From DASRFR01 sp035651455 (GTDB lineage: Bacteria > Acidobacteriota > Terriglobia > Terriglobales > Acidobacteriaceae), in assembly GCA_035651455.1 (NCBI GenBank), contig DASRFR010000009.1, positions 1 through 55,428 on the forward strand: a stretch of 55,428 nt of DNA, written 5' to 3'. The stretch's first letter is position 1; every line of letters starts with the position of its first letter. Shown one piece after another: positions 26,995 through 35,865 of the stretch. Position numbers and translations under genes: made by a program. The notes beneath the pieces were generated by a model that saw only the letters and a list, made by a program, of their open reading frames with translations, was not told the DNA's origin and did no database searches.

Positions 26995-27921
26995 ATGAAA
27001 CTGACGGGCATCATCCCCGCCCTGGCTACTCCCCTTACTGACGAGGAGCGCGTCGATGAGCAAGGTTTCCGCCGTTTAATCCAATATTGCCTCGATGCCG
27101 GCGTCGACGGTCTCCTTGTGAACGGATCCATGGGCTGCTTCCCTGTCCTGACGGACTCGGAGCAACTCCGAGCCGTTAGTGTCGTCGTGGCCGAGGTCGC
27201 AGGTGCAGTGCCTGTGCTGGCTTCTTTAGGAGAAACCGGAACTCGGCGGGCATTGCTCAAAGCCGAGCAATTCGCGCGGGCGGGGGCCGACTTCCTGAAT
27301 GTGCTACCACCGTTCTACATGCGACCGAACCGGCATCAGGTCTTCCGGCACTATTCCGAAATCGCATCGGCCGGGATTTTGCCGGTCTTGGTATATGACA
27401 ACCCTGTTCACACTAAGTGCTATATCCAGCCCGAGACGGTTGCGCAACTTTGTGAGTCTCATTCAAATATCGTCGGAGTCAAAGAAAGCAATGCGGATTG
27501 CGAGAACCTTCAGGAGCTCATTCATCTGACCAGAAAGTTCTCCAACTTTTCAGTCCTGACCGGCAGTGAGACTTTGATGCTCGCGGGACTGCAACTGGGG
27601 TGCGACGGAGCTGTTGGCGGCCTGTATAACATCTGCCCCCACATGGCTGTGAAGTTGTATGAGGCATTCCGGAGCGGCGACCTAACGCAGGCCTCTCAAC
27701 TGCAGCGAACGATGATTGAGATCGCTGAGGTATTCCGATACGGAGCGGTTTGGGGCGGCTTTGATGAGGCGATGCGGTATCTCGTGATCTGCAACCGCTG
27801 CAGCGGAGCCCCGTATTTCAGCTCCTTAACCGAGGAGGAGGCCCTGCAGGTACGCCGAATTTTGGATAAACATTTGCGGCTTCACGTCACGGCGCGAGTG
27901 GCATCTTCGCCGACGGACTGA
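26995..27921 (+). CDS. DapA/NanA-family lyase
   Basis: 308 residues, TIM-barrel class I aldolase. The Schiff-base lysine is in IVGVKESN and the catalytic tyrosine in VYDNP. The usual GTTGE/GSTGE loop is changed to GSMGCFPVLT, so the substrate cannot be assigned by motif. Neighbouring sialidases, AGE-type epimerase, NagA and NagB make N-acetylneuraminate lyase or a related keto-acid aldolase the best guess. ATG 26995 is chosen because the family begins with MKLTGIIPALATPL; the open frame extends upstream through the operator. No Shine-Dalgarno sequence is present. Its last 40 bp overlap the convergent GntR gene. Confidence 0.82.
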   Translation: MKLTGIIPALATPLTDEERVDEQGFRRLIQYCLDAGVDGLLVNGSMGCFPVLTDSEQLRAVSVVVAEVAGAVPVLASLGETGTRRALLKAEQFARAGADFLNVLPPFYMRPNRHQVFRHYSEIASAGILPVLVYDNPVHTKCYIQPETVAQLCESHSNIVGVKESNADCENLQELIHLTRKFSNFSVLTGSETLMLAGLQLGCDGAVGGLYNICPHMAVKLYEAFRSGDLTQASQLQRTMIEIAEVFRYGAVWGGFDEAMRYLVICNRCSGAPYFSSLTEEEALQVRRILDKHLRLHVTARVASSPTD

Positions 27922-28625
27922 GTACCGACGCTCGCGAAACCTTCCGGGTGTGACCAGCGCAAGCTAAGATGCGCCAGCATCACATCGGCCGCCGTCCGCG
28001 TCGAGCGGCCAACTACGTACTCCAGCAGCGGCCGGTGCGAATCCAGCACCATACGCATTTTTTCGGCCCTTGGTTTCCGCAGAACCGCATAAGCGAACAG
28101 AGGAGCAGTCAGGCTGGTCAAGGTGCGCTCCAGATATTCGTTTCCCGTCATGCTCCACATAAGACGGTGGAACTCCAGGTCAATGGAACTGGCCTGAAAG
28201 GCGCTGGTCGGCTCCATGCGTTCCATTCGTTCGACCAACTGTGTCAGCTTTCTCTCGCCCTGAGGAGTCAGTTTCGTGCGGCAAAGACGCAACCCTTCCG
28301 ACTCGAGCACGAGGCGAAGGCTGTTGATCTTCTGAACATCCTCGTCGTCGAGACTCACCACAAACATCCCTCTCCGGGGCAGGTTCACGGCCAGACCGAT
28401 TTGGTGCAATTGCTGCAACGCCTCGCGGATGGGCGCACGACTGACCCGCAGTTCACGAGACAGTTGGCTCTCGTTTAGACGCTGGCCCATGTTGAATTTG
28501 CCAGAGAGAATGCTCTCGGACAGCTTCTCGACAATGGACTCTTTCAATGTGCGAGCCTGCATGGGTTCGAACAATTCCGCTTTGCGCATAAGGCTTAACT
28601 CAGTATAAGCGATCAACCACCTCAA
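27882..28625 (-). CDS. GntR-family regulator with FCD domain
   Basis: 247 residues. The N-terminal winged helix reads LKESIVEKLSESILSGKF, GQRLNESQLSRELRVSRAPIREALQQL and LPRRGMFVVSL; the C-terminal helical FCD domain (DLEFHRLMWSMTGN, SHRPLLEYV) binds metal and a small acid ligand. It is probably a ligand-released repressor acting on the ACTGTCGACAGT palindromes. TTG at 28625 overlaps the symporter stop (TTGA) with AAAGGA upstream; ATG at 28589 would shorten it by 12 residues. As the last gene of the nagB'-AGE-symporter operon it likely regulates itself through the site at 32314. Confidence 0.88.
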   Translation of the reverse strand: MRWLIAYTELSLMRKAELFEPMQARTLKESIVEKLSESILSGKFNMGQRLNESQLSRELRVSRAPIREALQQLHQIGLAVNLPRRGMFVVSLDDEDVQKINSLRLVLESEGLRLCRTKLTPQGERKLTQLVERMERMEPTSAFQASSIDLEFHRLMWSMTGNEYLERTLTSLTAPLFAYAVLRKPRAEKMRMVLDSHRPLLEYVVGRSTRTAADVMLAHLSLRWSHPEGFASVGTQSVGEDATRAVT

Positions 28626-30259
28626 GTATCCTTTGTCGAAAGCGTCAGAATATTACCTTCGCTGCTTTCCCTCGCAGGATAGGCTGGGAAATTATGTGTC
28701 AAGCCAGCCAACCGTTCTAGCGGCGGCCGGGGAAGGCACCAACTGACACCATACCCGATCGCCACCGTCAAAATGGCTCCGATTGCAGCATAGTAAAAAT
28801 TCGAAATACCCGCGAGCCAGGAAATCCCGGCGATCGCCGACGCTGGCAGACGCACGCCGGCGCCCGGTCCATTGAGAAATCGTTGGAGCAACGGCGCTCC
28901 GATAGTCCCCGCAAACCCCACCACCGCCCCGAGCCCTGCGCCGGCTGAGTTCGCCCGGTGGGTCAGTAGGCCCAGCAGGAATATTCCAAGGAGAACCCCG
29001 GAGAAGGGGTACATCAGGAGATTTAGTATCTGGATAATATTGTTCGTCTGCCCGATGCGCATCACAAAGATCGCGCTGATGCAAACGAGAACGCCCCACG
29101 AAAACACCAATGTTCGCGCCAAGAAGACGCTTCCCCGGTCCGAAATCGGGCTGCGCTTCCAGCGTTTGATGAAATCCACCTGCACGCAGGCAGAAAGCGC
29201 CGTGAGTCCCGAGCACACGGTCGTCATCACCGCCGAAAGGATGGCGGCGATCATCAATCCCCGTATCCCCGCCGGGAGAACGTAGATAACAAATACTGGC
29301 AGCGCGTCGTCCGGGATACGCATCAGTGCGGCAGTCTCAGGGTGCGCACGATAATATCCGAACAACAGCAAGCCGAGGAACGGAAAAATTAGACTCAGCG
29401 GTTTCAGGAAAGCTCCGCTGCGAATGATGCTCTTGCGGGCCTCGGATTCCGATTTCGCGGTTAGGTATGTTTGCAGGAGGACTTGATCAGCGCCCGCACT
29501 GGAAAGATAAGCAAAGACTCCGAGTGCCAGTCCGCTGACGATCGTGAGGTCGCCGTGCAGGCTAAAAAAGGCGGGCGGCGCCAGTTTTCCCTCCATGACG
29601 CCAAGATGCCAGACATGGGTAAGTCCGCCGGCCTTCATGCAGGCAATGATCGCGACGCTCAGCACGCCGGACAAAAGCACGAAAAACTGCAGGACGTCCG
29701 TCCAGATCACGCCCCGCATGCCGCCAATGAGCGCAAATAAAGTTGCCGCTGCTCCGAGGGTGAGCATCGCCCGAATCTGCCCACCCGCGCTCCCATGTCC
29801 CCACCCCAGCATTCGGGAGACAACCAGCCCGGCGCTATAAATAACAATCGAGAGCCACATCGTCCGTGACACCATAAAGAACAGAGTCCCGAACGCGCGC
29901 ACCGGATAATTGAATCGCTTCTCAACGTATTCGTAAGCCGTTGTGATTTTTAAGCGGAAGAATATCTTCGGATAGAGCATCACAACAAGGGGTACCGCCA
30001 TGATCGTGCCGACGTTTTGCAGCCCGATCCACACCGTGCCGTGCGGTCGGTTTACCCATCCTGTGACCCCCAGCATGCTGTTCGTGCTAAAGAGTGCTAC
30101 ATACATGCTGATCGCAATGGGCCAGCGGCTCATGTTACGTCCAGCCAAAAAATAATCATCTTGCGCATGCGTTTTTCGTGAGAAGTACAACACCATGCAC
30201 ACGAGCGCCAGCCCGTAGATGAATAGAACACCCCAATCAAGCAGTGAAATCGCCATCAC
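28622..30259 (-). CDS. Sodium:solute symporter (SSS family), second copy
   Basis: 545 residues, multiple membrane spans. Motifs parallel those at 18049-19581: FLAGRNMSRWPIAISMYVALFSTNSM, TAYEYVEKRFNYPVRAFG, GGMRGVIWTDVLQFF and SSAGADQVLLQTY. Imports a sugar or acid with sodium across the inner membrane. The start GTG-ATG at 30259-30254 overlaps the AGE stop (GTGA) and its stop overlaps the GntR start. The genes beside it make sialic acid or an N-acetyl amino sugar the likely cargo. Confidence 0.88.
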   Translation of the reverse strand: MMAISLLDWGVLFIYGLALVCMVLYFSRKTHAQDDYFLAGRNMSRWPIAISMYVALFSTNSMLGVTGWVNRPHGTVWIGLQNVGTIMAVPLVVMLYPKIFFRLKITTAYEYVEKRFNYPVRAFGTLFFMVSRTMWLSIVIYSAGLVVSRMLGWGHGSAGGQIRAMLTLGAAATLFALIGGMRGVIWTDVLQFFVLLSGVLSVAIIACMKAGGLTHVWHLGVMEGKLAPPAFFSLHGDLTIVSGLALGVFAYLSSAGADQVLLQTYLTAKSESEARKSIIRSGAFLKPLSLIFPFLGLLLFGYYRAHPETAALMRIPDDALPVFVIYVLPAGIRGLMIAAILSAVMTTVCSGLTALSACVQVDFIKRWKRSPISDRGSVFLARTLVFSWGVLVCISAIFVMRIGQTNNIIQILNLLMYPFSGVLLGIFLLGLLTHRANSAGAGLGAVVGFAGTIGAPLLQRFLNGPGAGVRLPASAIAGISWLAGISNFYYAAIGAILTVAIGYGVSWCLPRPPLERLAGLTHNFPAYPARESSEGNILTLSTKDT

Positions 30260-31479
30260 TTCGGAGCCTCAATTGGGCTTGTACGCAGCACTTCAGTCCC
30301 GGTCGTCTGATTCAGCCGTCGGAGCACAGCGATGCTATAGATCAATGATCGCGGAAGATGAAACGGGTCCTTTACCTCCAGGCCCGCAACCACCGCCGGG
30401 ATCCGGTTGCCCTGCCGGTCCAGATTCTGAAACCATTCTCCATGTTCGTGATTGGGATAGCGGTGGAACGCGTAATCATGAACTTTGTCATACCATTCCA
30501 GGCACCAGGACTCGCCCGTAACTTCATAACTTCGGAGCAGCGCGTACAAGGACTCGGTCGCGGGCCACCACACTTTCGAGTCCGGTGAGTGCCAGCACGG
30601 TGTGCCGCCATGGGCGTGACGCGCGAGGAAGATCCCGCCGAACTCTTCATCCCAGCCGCGCTCGAGATGCCAGCGAATCGCGTCCATAGCTTGCCGGATC
30701 CGTTCCCGATTCGAGTAGCAAGAATAGATCCTCTCCATGAACCACATGCTTTCGATGGCATGGCCAGGAAGAAAGGTCTCGCCAGCGTCGCCCGGCGCCA
30801 GTCTTCCTCCTGGGAGGACGAATTCGTACAACAAATGGTGCTCCGGCTTGAGATGCTGCGTCATGACAGTCTCAGCCAACTCCAGGGCCCGAGCGAGAAT
30901 CTCCGGGTCGTTGGCCGTGAGGCCGAGTTCGTGATAAACGAGCGCAAAGATCATGGATGGACCATGCGATTGCAGACGCGACGGAATCGGGTGCGGACGC
31001 GTGGAAAGGCGTGAGTGGTCGCGGAGCATGGGGCTGGTACACCGATAGCTCTCGATAGCGGCTTCGAGCGCGCGCTGGTCGCCGGTCGCCCGGACATATT
31101 CCGTAAGCCCGTAGATGATGAAGGCGTCTACATAAATACTTTGCGGACCCTCCAGAGGCCGGCCGTCGCGAGCAACGCGAAAGCGCCATAGCCCCGAGTC
31201 GTCACGGCCATACTCCAGTAGAAACTGTGCGGTTTGCGATGCGTATTCCAACCACTTCGCGTCCCGATCGAAGTGGTTGTAAAGAGCTGAAAGCGTCCAT
31301 AGCCCCCTGCCTTGCGACCACAGGACCTTCTCTTCCGAGACTACCCGCCCTTCGTCAGTGAGGAAGTTGAAGAAGCCTCCGTACTCGCGATCAATGCCGT
31401 ACTTGAGCCAGAACGGCATGACGTTGCGATGGAGCGTCTCTTGATACAAGCTGAGTAATTGTGACCAGTTCATGTTCAC
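30256..31479 (-). CDS. AGE-family epimerase/isomerase (N-acylglucosamine 2-epimerase-like)
   Basis: 407 residues, alpha/alpha-barrel of the AGE family. Typical segments are YGGFFNFLTDEGRVV, KVLWSQGRGLWTLSALYN, LPGHAIESMWFMER, KVWWPATESLYALL and NHEHGEWFQNLDRQGN, containing the catalytic histidines. In a sialic-acid route it would convert ManNAc to GlcNAc; the family also includes cellobiose and mannose epimerases. Start GTG at 31479 overlaps the last stop of the broken nagB (GTGA). Confidence 0.87.
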   Translation of the reverse strand: MNMNWSQLLSLYQETLHRNVMPFWLKYGIDREYGGFFNFLTDEGRVVSEEKVLWSQGRGLWTLSALYNHFDRDAKWLEYASQTAQFLLEYGRDDSGLWRFRVARDGRPLEGPQSIYVDAFIIYGLTEYVRATGDQRALEAAIESYRCTSPMLRDHSRLSTRPHPIPSRLQSHGPSMIFALVYHELGLTANDPEILARALELAETVMTQHLKPEHHLLYEFVLPGGRLAPGDAGETFLPGHAIESMWFMERIYSCYSNRERIRQAMDAIRWHLERGWDEEFGGIFLARHAHGGTPCWHSPDSKVWWPATESLYALLRSYEVTGESWCLEWYDKVHDYAFHRYPNHEHGEWFQNLDRQGNRIPAVVAGLEVKDPFHLPRSLIYSIAVLRRLNQTTGTEVLRTSPIEAPK

Positions 31480-32289
31480 GAGGTGTTCGACAGCGGCTTC
31501 ACGATTTCGCCTGGCTTGATGGCTTCTCTCAATAACGACGCCGACGCCCTATCCAGGGAAACGGAAGCGACGGGATGCGTTCGCACCAGAGAAGCCGGAC
31601 AAGCGGTGCCAATGGGTCCTTCCAAGGCGTCGGGGACGGCCTGCGCCTTTCGGAACTCGGGAACGAAACAGATCCAGGTACGATACCGCTCTAAGGCTGA
31701 GCAAGTCAGGCACGTCTTCGATTGTGGGGAAATGCCCTTCCCCCACCTGCTGCCGTCGGGACGCCTGATCCAACTGCACACGCTTTACGGTTTCCGGATC
31801 GTGGAAGTCCACCGATGGTGGATCATTAAACGCGATGTGGCCATTTTCGCCAAATTCCAGAAAGCAGAGGTCTACGGGCTTCTCATCCAGAAGACGGCCG
31901 TAGCGATTCGCTTCTCCTTTCGAGTCAACTGCGTCGCCGTTCAAATGATGCGCGGCGGCGGGATGAACGATGTCGGCGAGACCCATACGCAACCAGCGCC
32001 GGAAACTCGTGGGGTGCGTGTCGGCGATTCCGACGTACTCCTCCATATGAAAAACAGCTACTCTTCGCCGCTCGATATCCGGGCGCTGAGTCAAGGCGTC
32101 AATTAAATGGTCTTGTGAAGTACCAATGGCGATAATCAGGAGGCCTTTTTGACGTTTCAGAATCACGCCCCTGAGGACCGAGCCCGCGTGTTCGGCCGCG
32201 GCGGTCGCCATCTTTTCAGGAGTCTCGAAGATCTGGATCGCGGCCAAGTCAGCTGCGAAGGCGATATAAGATGGAGACGCCGGAGGCAT
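31476..32289 (-). pseudogene. nagB: Glucosamine-6-phosphate deaminase with internal frameshift
   Basis: From ATG 32289 the frame codes for normal NagB features (ATGs replaced by AIGTSQDHL, FHMEEYVGIADTHP, FGENGHIAFNDP) up to GHFPTIEDVP near 31712. There it leaves the family. The family sequence resumes in another frame as LTCSALERYRTWICFVPEFRKA, GPIGTACPASLVRTHP and SLDRASASLL, ending at 31476. Compared with the intact NagB at 8767, about five residues between DVP and SLT are missing, so a small out-of-frame deletion is more likely than a single-base error. The final stop still overlaps the AGE start, as in a coupled operon. Confidence 0.8.
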
Positions 32290-32306
32290 TTACAGAAGAA
32301 TCGTAT

Positions 32307-33482
32307 ATGATCAACTGTCGACAATCAACAATTATGCCTTCCGGAAATCTCCATGCCGGTTATGCACATATCTGCTGTGCCGATGGGCTCATCACCAGCG
32401 TGACTACGGTTTCGTCCTCGCAGCCTGATGAGTCCTGGCTCTGTCCGGGGTTCATTGATCTCCAGGTGAACGGCTTTGCCGGCATCGACTTTTCAGATCC
32501 CAATCTCCGAGTCGAGCAGGCCATCCGAGTGTTGCCTGCGGTTTGGGCCACGGGTGTCACCAGCTTTTACCCGACTTTGATCACAAACTCTTATGAGCGC
32601 CTCCGCCGCAATTTCGCCGTTCTCGAAGAAGCGCGGCGCGCTTGTACCGCATTTCAGCTTTGCGTGCCCGGGTACCACCTGGAAGGACCATATTTCCCCG
32701 ATGGTCCTGCTCGCGGCGTTCATAACCCTGAATTCTTGAGGTCGCCGGACTGGGACGAATTCACTCGCTTGCAAGAAGCCGCAGGACATCGCATCAAGAT
32801 CGTGACGCTCGCTCCCGAACTGCCCGGTGCGTTGGAGTTCATCGCGCGCTGCGTGCGTGCCGGTGTCGTCTGCGCGATTGGGCACACGGACGCGACCGCT
32901 ACCGTCATTCATGCGGCCGTCGACGCGGGGGCCCGCTTGAGCACCCACCTGGGAAACGGTTGCGCCACTATGATCGACCGCCACCAGAATCCACTATGGC
33001 CGCAACTCGCCAATGAGCGTTTGCACGTCAGCCTAATCTGTGACGGATTTCACCTTCCCGAGGACCTGTTACGCGTTATAGTGAAGGTCAAGGGAGTGAA
33101 TGGCTGTATTCTTGTAACCGATGCCATTCATGTGGCGAACATGCCGCCGGGGCGTTACACACTTGTGGACATGCCGGTGGAACTTCTTCCTTCCGGAAAA
33201 GTCGTGAAACGGGATCGAGCTTCCATGGCTGGTTCCGCTCTGGCGATGAATCGCGCGGTGTCAATCTTCCAACAGCATGCCAGTGTTTCATTCGAAGATG
33301 CCTGTATTGCTGCGACAAAAAATCCAGCGAGTTTGCTGAACGATCGCGGTGTCTGCCAAGAAATCGCGGCTGGGCAGCCGGCGAATTTGATTCGCGTTGT
33401 GCCTCAAAGCGGTGAATTGCGGGTGCTTGAGGTATGGATAGGCGGAGATCCGGTTTGGGCCCGCGAAGAATTCTTGCGGTAG
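32307..33482 (+). CDS. nagA: N-acetylglucosamine-6-phosphate deacetylase
   Basis: 391 residues from ATG 32307; ATG 32334 would remove nine. It removes acetate from GlcNAc-6-phosphate to feed NagB. Metal and substrate motifs are GFIDLQVNG, YHLEGPYF, CAIGHTDATA, STHLGNGCATM and LVTDAIHVANMPPG. The longer start matches the family N-terminus (INCRQSTIMPSG) but places the palindrome inside codons 3-7; the shorter start leaves it 8 bp upstream, as at the lyase gene. No Shine-Dalgarno sequence is visible for either. Divergent from the nagB'-AGE-symporter-GntR operon. Confidence 0.9.
   Translation: MINCRQSTIMPSGNLHAGYAHICCADGLITSVTTVSSSQPDESWLCPGFIDLQVNGFAGIDFSDPNLRVEQAIRVLPAVWATGVTSFYPTLITNSYERLRRNFAVLEEARRACTAFQLCVPGYHLEGPYFPDGPARGVHNPEFLRSPDWDEFTRLQEAAGHRIKIVTLAPELPGALEFIARCVRAGVVCAIGHTDATATVIHAAVDAGARLSTHLGNGCATMIDRHQNPLWPQLANERLHVSLICDGFHLPEDLLRVIVKVKGVNGCILVTDAIHVANMPPGRYTLVDMPVELLPSGKVVKRDRASMAGSALAMNRAVSIFQQHASVSFEDACIAATKNPASLLNDRGVCQEIAAGQPANLIRVVPQSGELRVLEVWIGGDPVWAREEFLR
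32314..32325. promoter_or_regulatory. ACTGTCGACAAT operator between nagA and the epimerase operon
   Basis: Ten of 12 positions match ACTGTCGACAGT. It sits 25 bp from the nagB' start and at the nagA start, so it can serve both divergent units, including the GntR gene itself. Confidence 0.6.
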
Positions 33483-34120
33483 TTTTGAAGCGCGAAGAGA
33501 ACGGTGCAATCGCACTGCGCAGCGCCTAGCACTGTCTCGCATCCAGGCAGTGCGTCGGTAGGCGGCACCCGCAAGGGATCAGTGCGATTGCCATTGCCCG
33601 CCGGAGTCCGTAGGGCGAAAAGATTTCGGGCGAACACTTGAAGCCCGCGAGTATGCCGTGTTCCCTGCGGGCTTCGCAGATCACCTGTACAGTTTTAGAT
33701 CTCAATGAAGGTGCACAAACGCGCGACGCCTAACCCCGTGGTCTAACGCCTTTGAAGCAGCACAACTCATCAAGACACCCGCTCTGCGGGGGTGCTGACT
33801 GATTCTACCTACTGCGCCAACCTGTCAAATGGCCTTTGAGTTATCCCCCTCCTCACGAGAGCATCGATCCAGCTCATAAACAAATGCGGGTGTCTTCAGC
33901 GGAACGGATACTGATGACAGTCGCCCTAAACCGGGCCGTATGAGCATAGAGCGTTGGTTCGTTGACCATGAACCGGTAGTCGGATCGAGGACACGCGCTT
34001 AATTCCAGGAGCCTTTCGGCGGAGGAAAGGGATGGTGATCGTCATCCGTGCGGATCGGCAACACAAGAACCACGTCTACTTTACCTTTCCTGACGTTTCA
34101 AGCTGTCCCTTGACAGGCAT
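33483..34120. other. Intergenic region, weak hairpin after nagA
   Basis: About 640 bp without a recognisable gene. A GC-rich hairpin (CACCCGC at 33776-33782, GCGGGGGTG at 33786-33794) lacks a T tract. The right end carries the promoter at 34110. Confidence 0.45.
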
Positions 34121-34138
34121 GTGCTATTGTGGTCTGAT
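34110..34138 (+). promoter_or_regulatory. Promoter with perfect -35 box
   Basis: TTGACA at 34110-34115, a 17-bp spacer and TCTGAT at 34133-34138. The expected transcription start near 34145 falls at the edge of the palindrome 34147-34158, a typical repressor layout. Confidence 0.5.
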
Positions 34139-34146
34139 ATCGTCTT

Positions 34147-34158
34147 ACTGTCGACAGT
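34147..34158. promoter_or_regulatory. ACTGTCGACAGT operator before the decayed companion gene
   Basis: Perfect palindrome just downstream of the promoter at 34110. It continues as CGGCA, so 17 bp are identical to the site in front of the Gfo operon. Confidence 0.65.
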
Positions 34159-34167
34159 CGGCAAGTT

Positions 34168-35080
34168 ATGCATTTGCTATCCGAAACGTCGGATACCCGT
34201 AATCCATTCATATCGTAGAGCCTTAGGACAGGGGGCCCTGGCAGCGGGGCTCTTGGCCGCCACAAAGACATGGAGCACTGGCATTTATCAGGGCCGTGCT
34301 CTCGACCTCGACGAAGAAGACGAATACGGGTTGAGCTTTCAACACTGGGTGTTGAACCCGTTCAATTACGGCAATCAGTACCTGGGCCTGTTGTACGTCT
34401 CGAAGCAGACGCGGGATGGCGCAGATCGGATGGATCGAGCTGCTATCCAGCCGGGAGCGCGAAGTTGGCGCTACGTCTCGCGGGCATGAAGCATTCCTCG
34501 CGGAGGGGATTAACCATCACTGGGACTCGAACTCCATGCTGAACATGACAGGGAGCCCGCCCATTCCCATCGGAGACGAGATTTACCTGTACTTCACCTC
34601 CAGGGCTGGTTTTTTGGGGATGGCCCGGCTAACGCTAGATCGACTTGCGGGAATGCGTGCTGGAGACGGAGAGCCGGCTTTGGAACAGCGCTCCTATGAC
34701 AGCCCTACAGGCCCGTCAGTCGAACCAGTGTGGGACGGTCGGCATGTGCCTTATGTTGTCAGCAAGACGGTTCGCGTAACCGGCCCCAAACTCGAACTTA
34801 ACCTGCAAACTTCGCCCGGCGGCGCCTTGCGCGTTTCCATCCACCGCCCTTACAAGGACAAGAGTGACGCGGGTGGCCGGTGATCCCGGGATTCAGCAGC
34901 GCGGAGTCAATCCCGCTTCAAGGCGATGGAACCCACATGGAAACGCACTGGAAAGAGAAGAACGACCTAAGTGAGTTGGTCGGCAAAGACGCGGTCCTGA
35001 TGTTTGAGTTCAAGGAAGCCACGCTCTGGTCCTATCGGTTTGCCGGCCAATCGCACGGTGCACCGCCCAACGGCCACTAA
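34168..35080 (+). pseudogene. Companion propeller protein pseudogene
   Basis: Pieces in at least three frames. After ATG 34168 the first frame stops at once; the second carries RRALGQGALAAGLLAA (export signal) and FNYGNQYLGLLYVSKQTRDG. A third starts near 34430 with IELLSSREREV, SPPIPIGDEIYLYFTSRAG and LNLQTSPGGALRVSI. After 34880 comes PGFSSAESIPLQ through LVGKDAVLMFEFKEATLWSYRF, matching the C-terminus of the protein at 51194-52786 (PGFSLSDCEPF, RFELVNASLYSFWLE). Much of the N-terminal half is missing. The promoter and operator are still intact. Confidence 0.72.
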
Positions 35081-35106
35081 GAGCATAGCGTACGAAGGAG
35101 TTAGCA

Positions 35107-35865
35107 ATGAATGTGCCAACTGAGTCTCTCGTTTCGGCATTCCAACGCGACGGTTTTGTTCGCATCCAAAGTTTTTTCGATCCAGCAGAAACAGCTCAGA
35201 TCGAAGCGAATCTTAGACGCTTTGTTCGAGAAATCGTCCCGACGCTCTCCAAACAGGAAGCCATGTATGAGGACTACACAAGGCCCGAGACTCTTAAACA
35301 AGTCACGCGGCTGGAGGACGACTCGTTTTTCGGCTCGCTCCTTAAAGGGAAGAAGCTCTGCGGCCTGGCGGAATCTTTACTTCGGCAGGAGGCGGTTCCG
35401 CAATCCATCCAGTTTTTCAACAAACCCCCCGGGATCGGGGCTGCAACGCCGCCACACCAGGACGGTTTTTATTTTTGCCTGGTTCCGAACGAGGCTCTGA
35501 CCATCTGGGTCGCGTTGGATGAAGTGAACGAGGAAAACGGGGCGATGCACTACTGGAACGGCTCGCACAAGAAAGGGGTGTTCCCCCACAGCACTTCGCA
35601 TGTGCTCGGGTTTTCACAAGGCCTGGCTGGAAATCGGGAAGACGAGTTGGGTATAGAGACGGTATGCACAGCAAGTCCGGGAGATTGCCTCGTTCACCAT
35701 TCGCTCACAATTCATGCGGCAGGTCCGAATCTAAGCAAGCGGACGCGCCGGGCGCTCGGGCTCGTGTACTACGGCGAGAACGCCAAGGTGGATCCGGCAG
35801 CCTGGCAAAGGTACCAGAACTCCGTCGAGGCTCAACAACAACAAATCGTGAACGCAAGTAAATAA
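35107..35865 (+). CDS. Phytanoyl-CoA dioxygenase (PhyH) family protein
   Basis: 252 residues, Fe(II)/2-oxoglutarate-dependent oxygenase fold. The iron ligands are HQD in PPHQDGFYF and the distal His in TIHAAGPNLSKRTRRA, with the 2-oxoglutarate Arg nearby. An AAGGAG lies 8 bp before the ATG at 35107. Bacterial members hydroxylate varied small molecules. It follows the decayed companion gene by 26 bp and may have been its operon partner under the palindrome at 34147. Confidence 0.85.
   Translation: MNVPTESLVSAFQRDGFVRIQSFFDPAETAQIEANLRRFVREIVPTLSKQEAMYEDYTRPETLKQVTRLEDDSFFGSLLKGKKLCGLAESLLRQEAVPQSIQFFNKPPGIGAATPPHQDGFYFCLVPNEALTIWVALDEVNEENGAMHYWNGSHKKGVFPHSTSHVLGFSQGLAGNREDELGIETVCTASPGDCLVHHSLTIHAAGPNLSKRTRRALGLVYYGENAKVDPAAWQRYQNSVEAQQQQIVNASK

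Noticed and set aside
33776..33794. GC-rich hairpin after nagA as an intrinsic terminator
   Set aside because: No T tract follows and it lies about 300 bp after the stop codon.
34121..34489. Frame starting at ATG 34121 as a complete gene
   Set aside because: The ATG lies upstream of the operator and near the expected transcription start; the frame is one piece of a multi-frameshift pseudogene.
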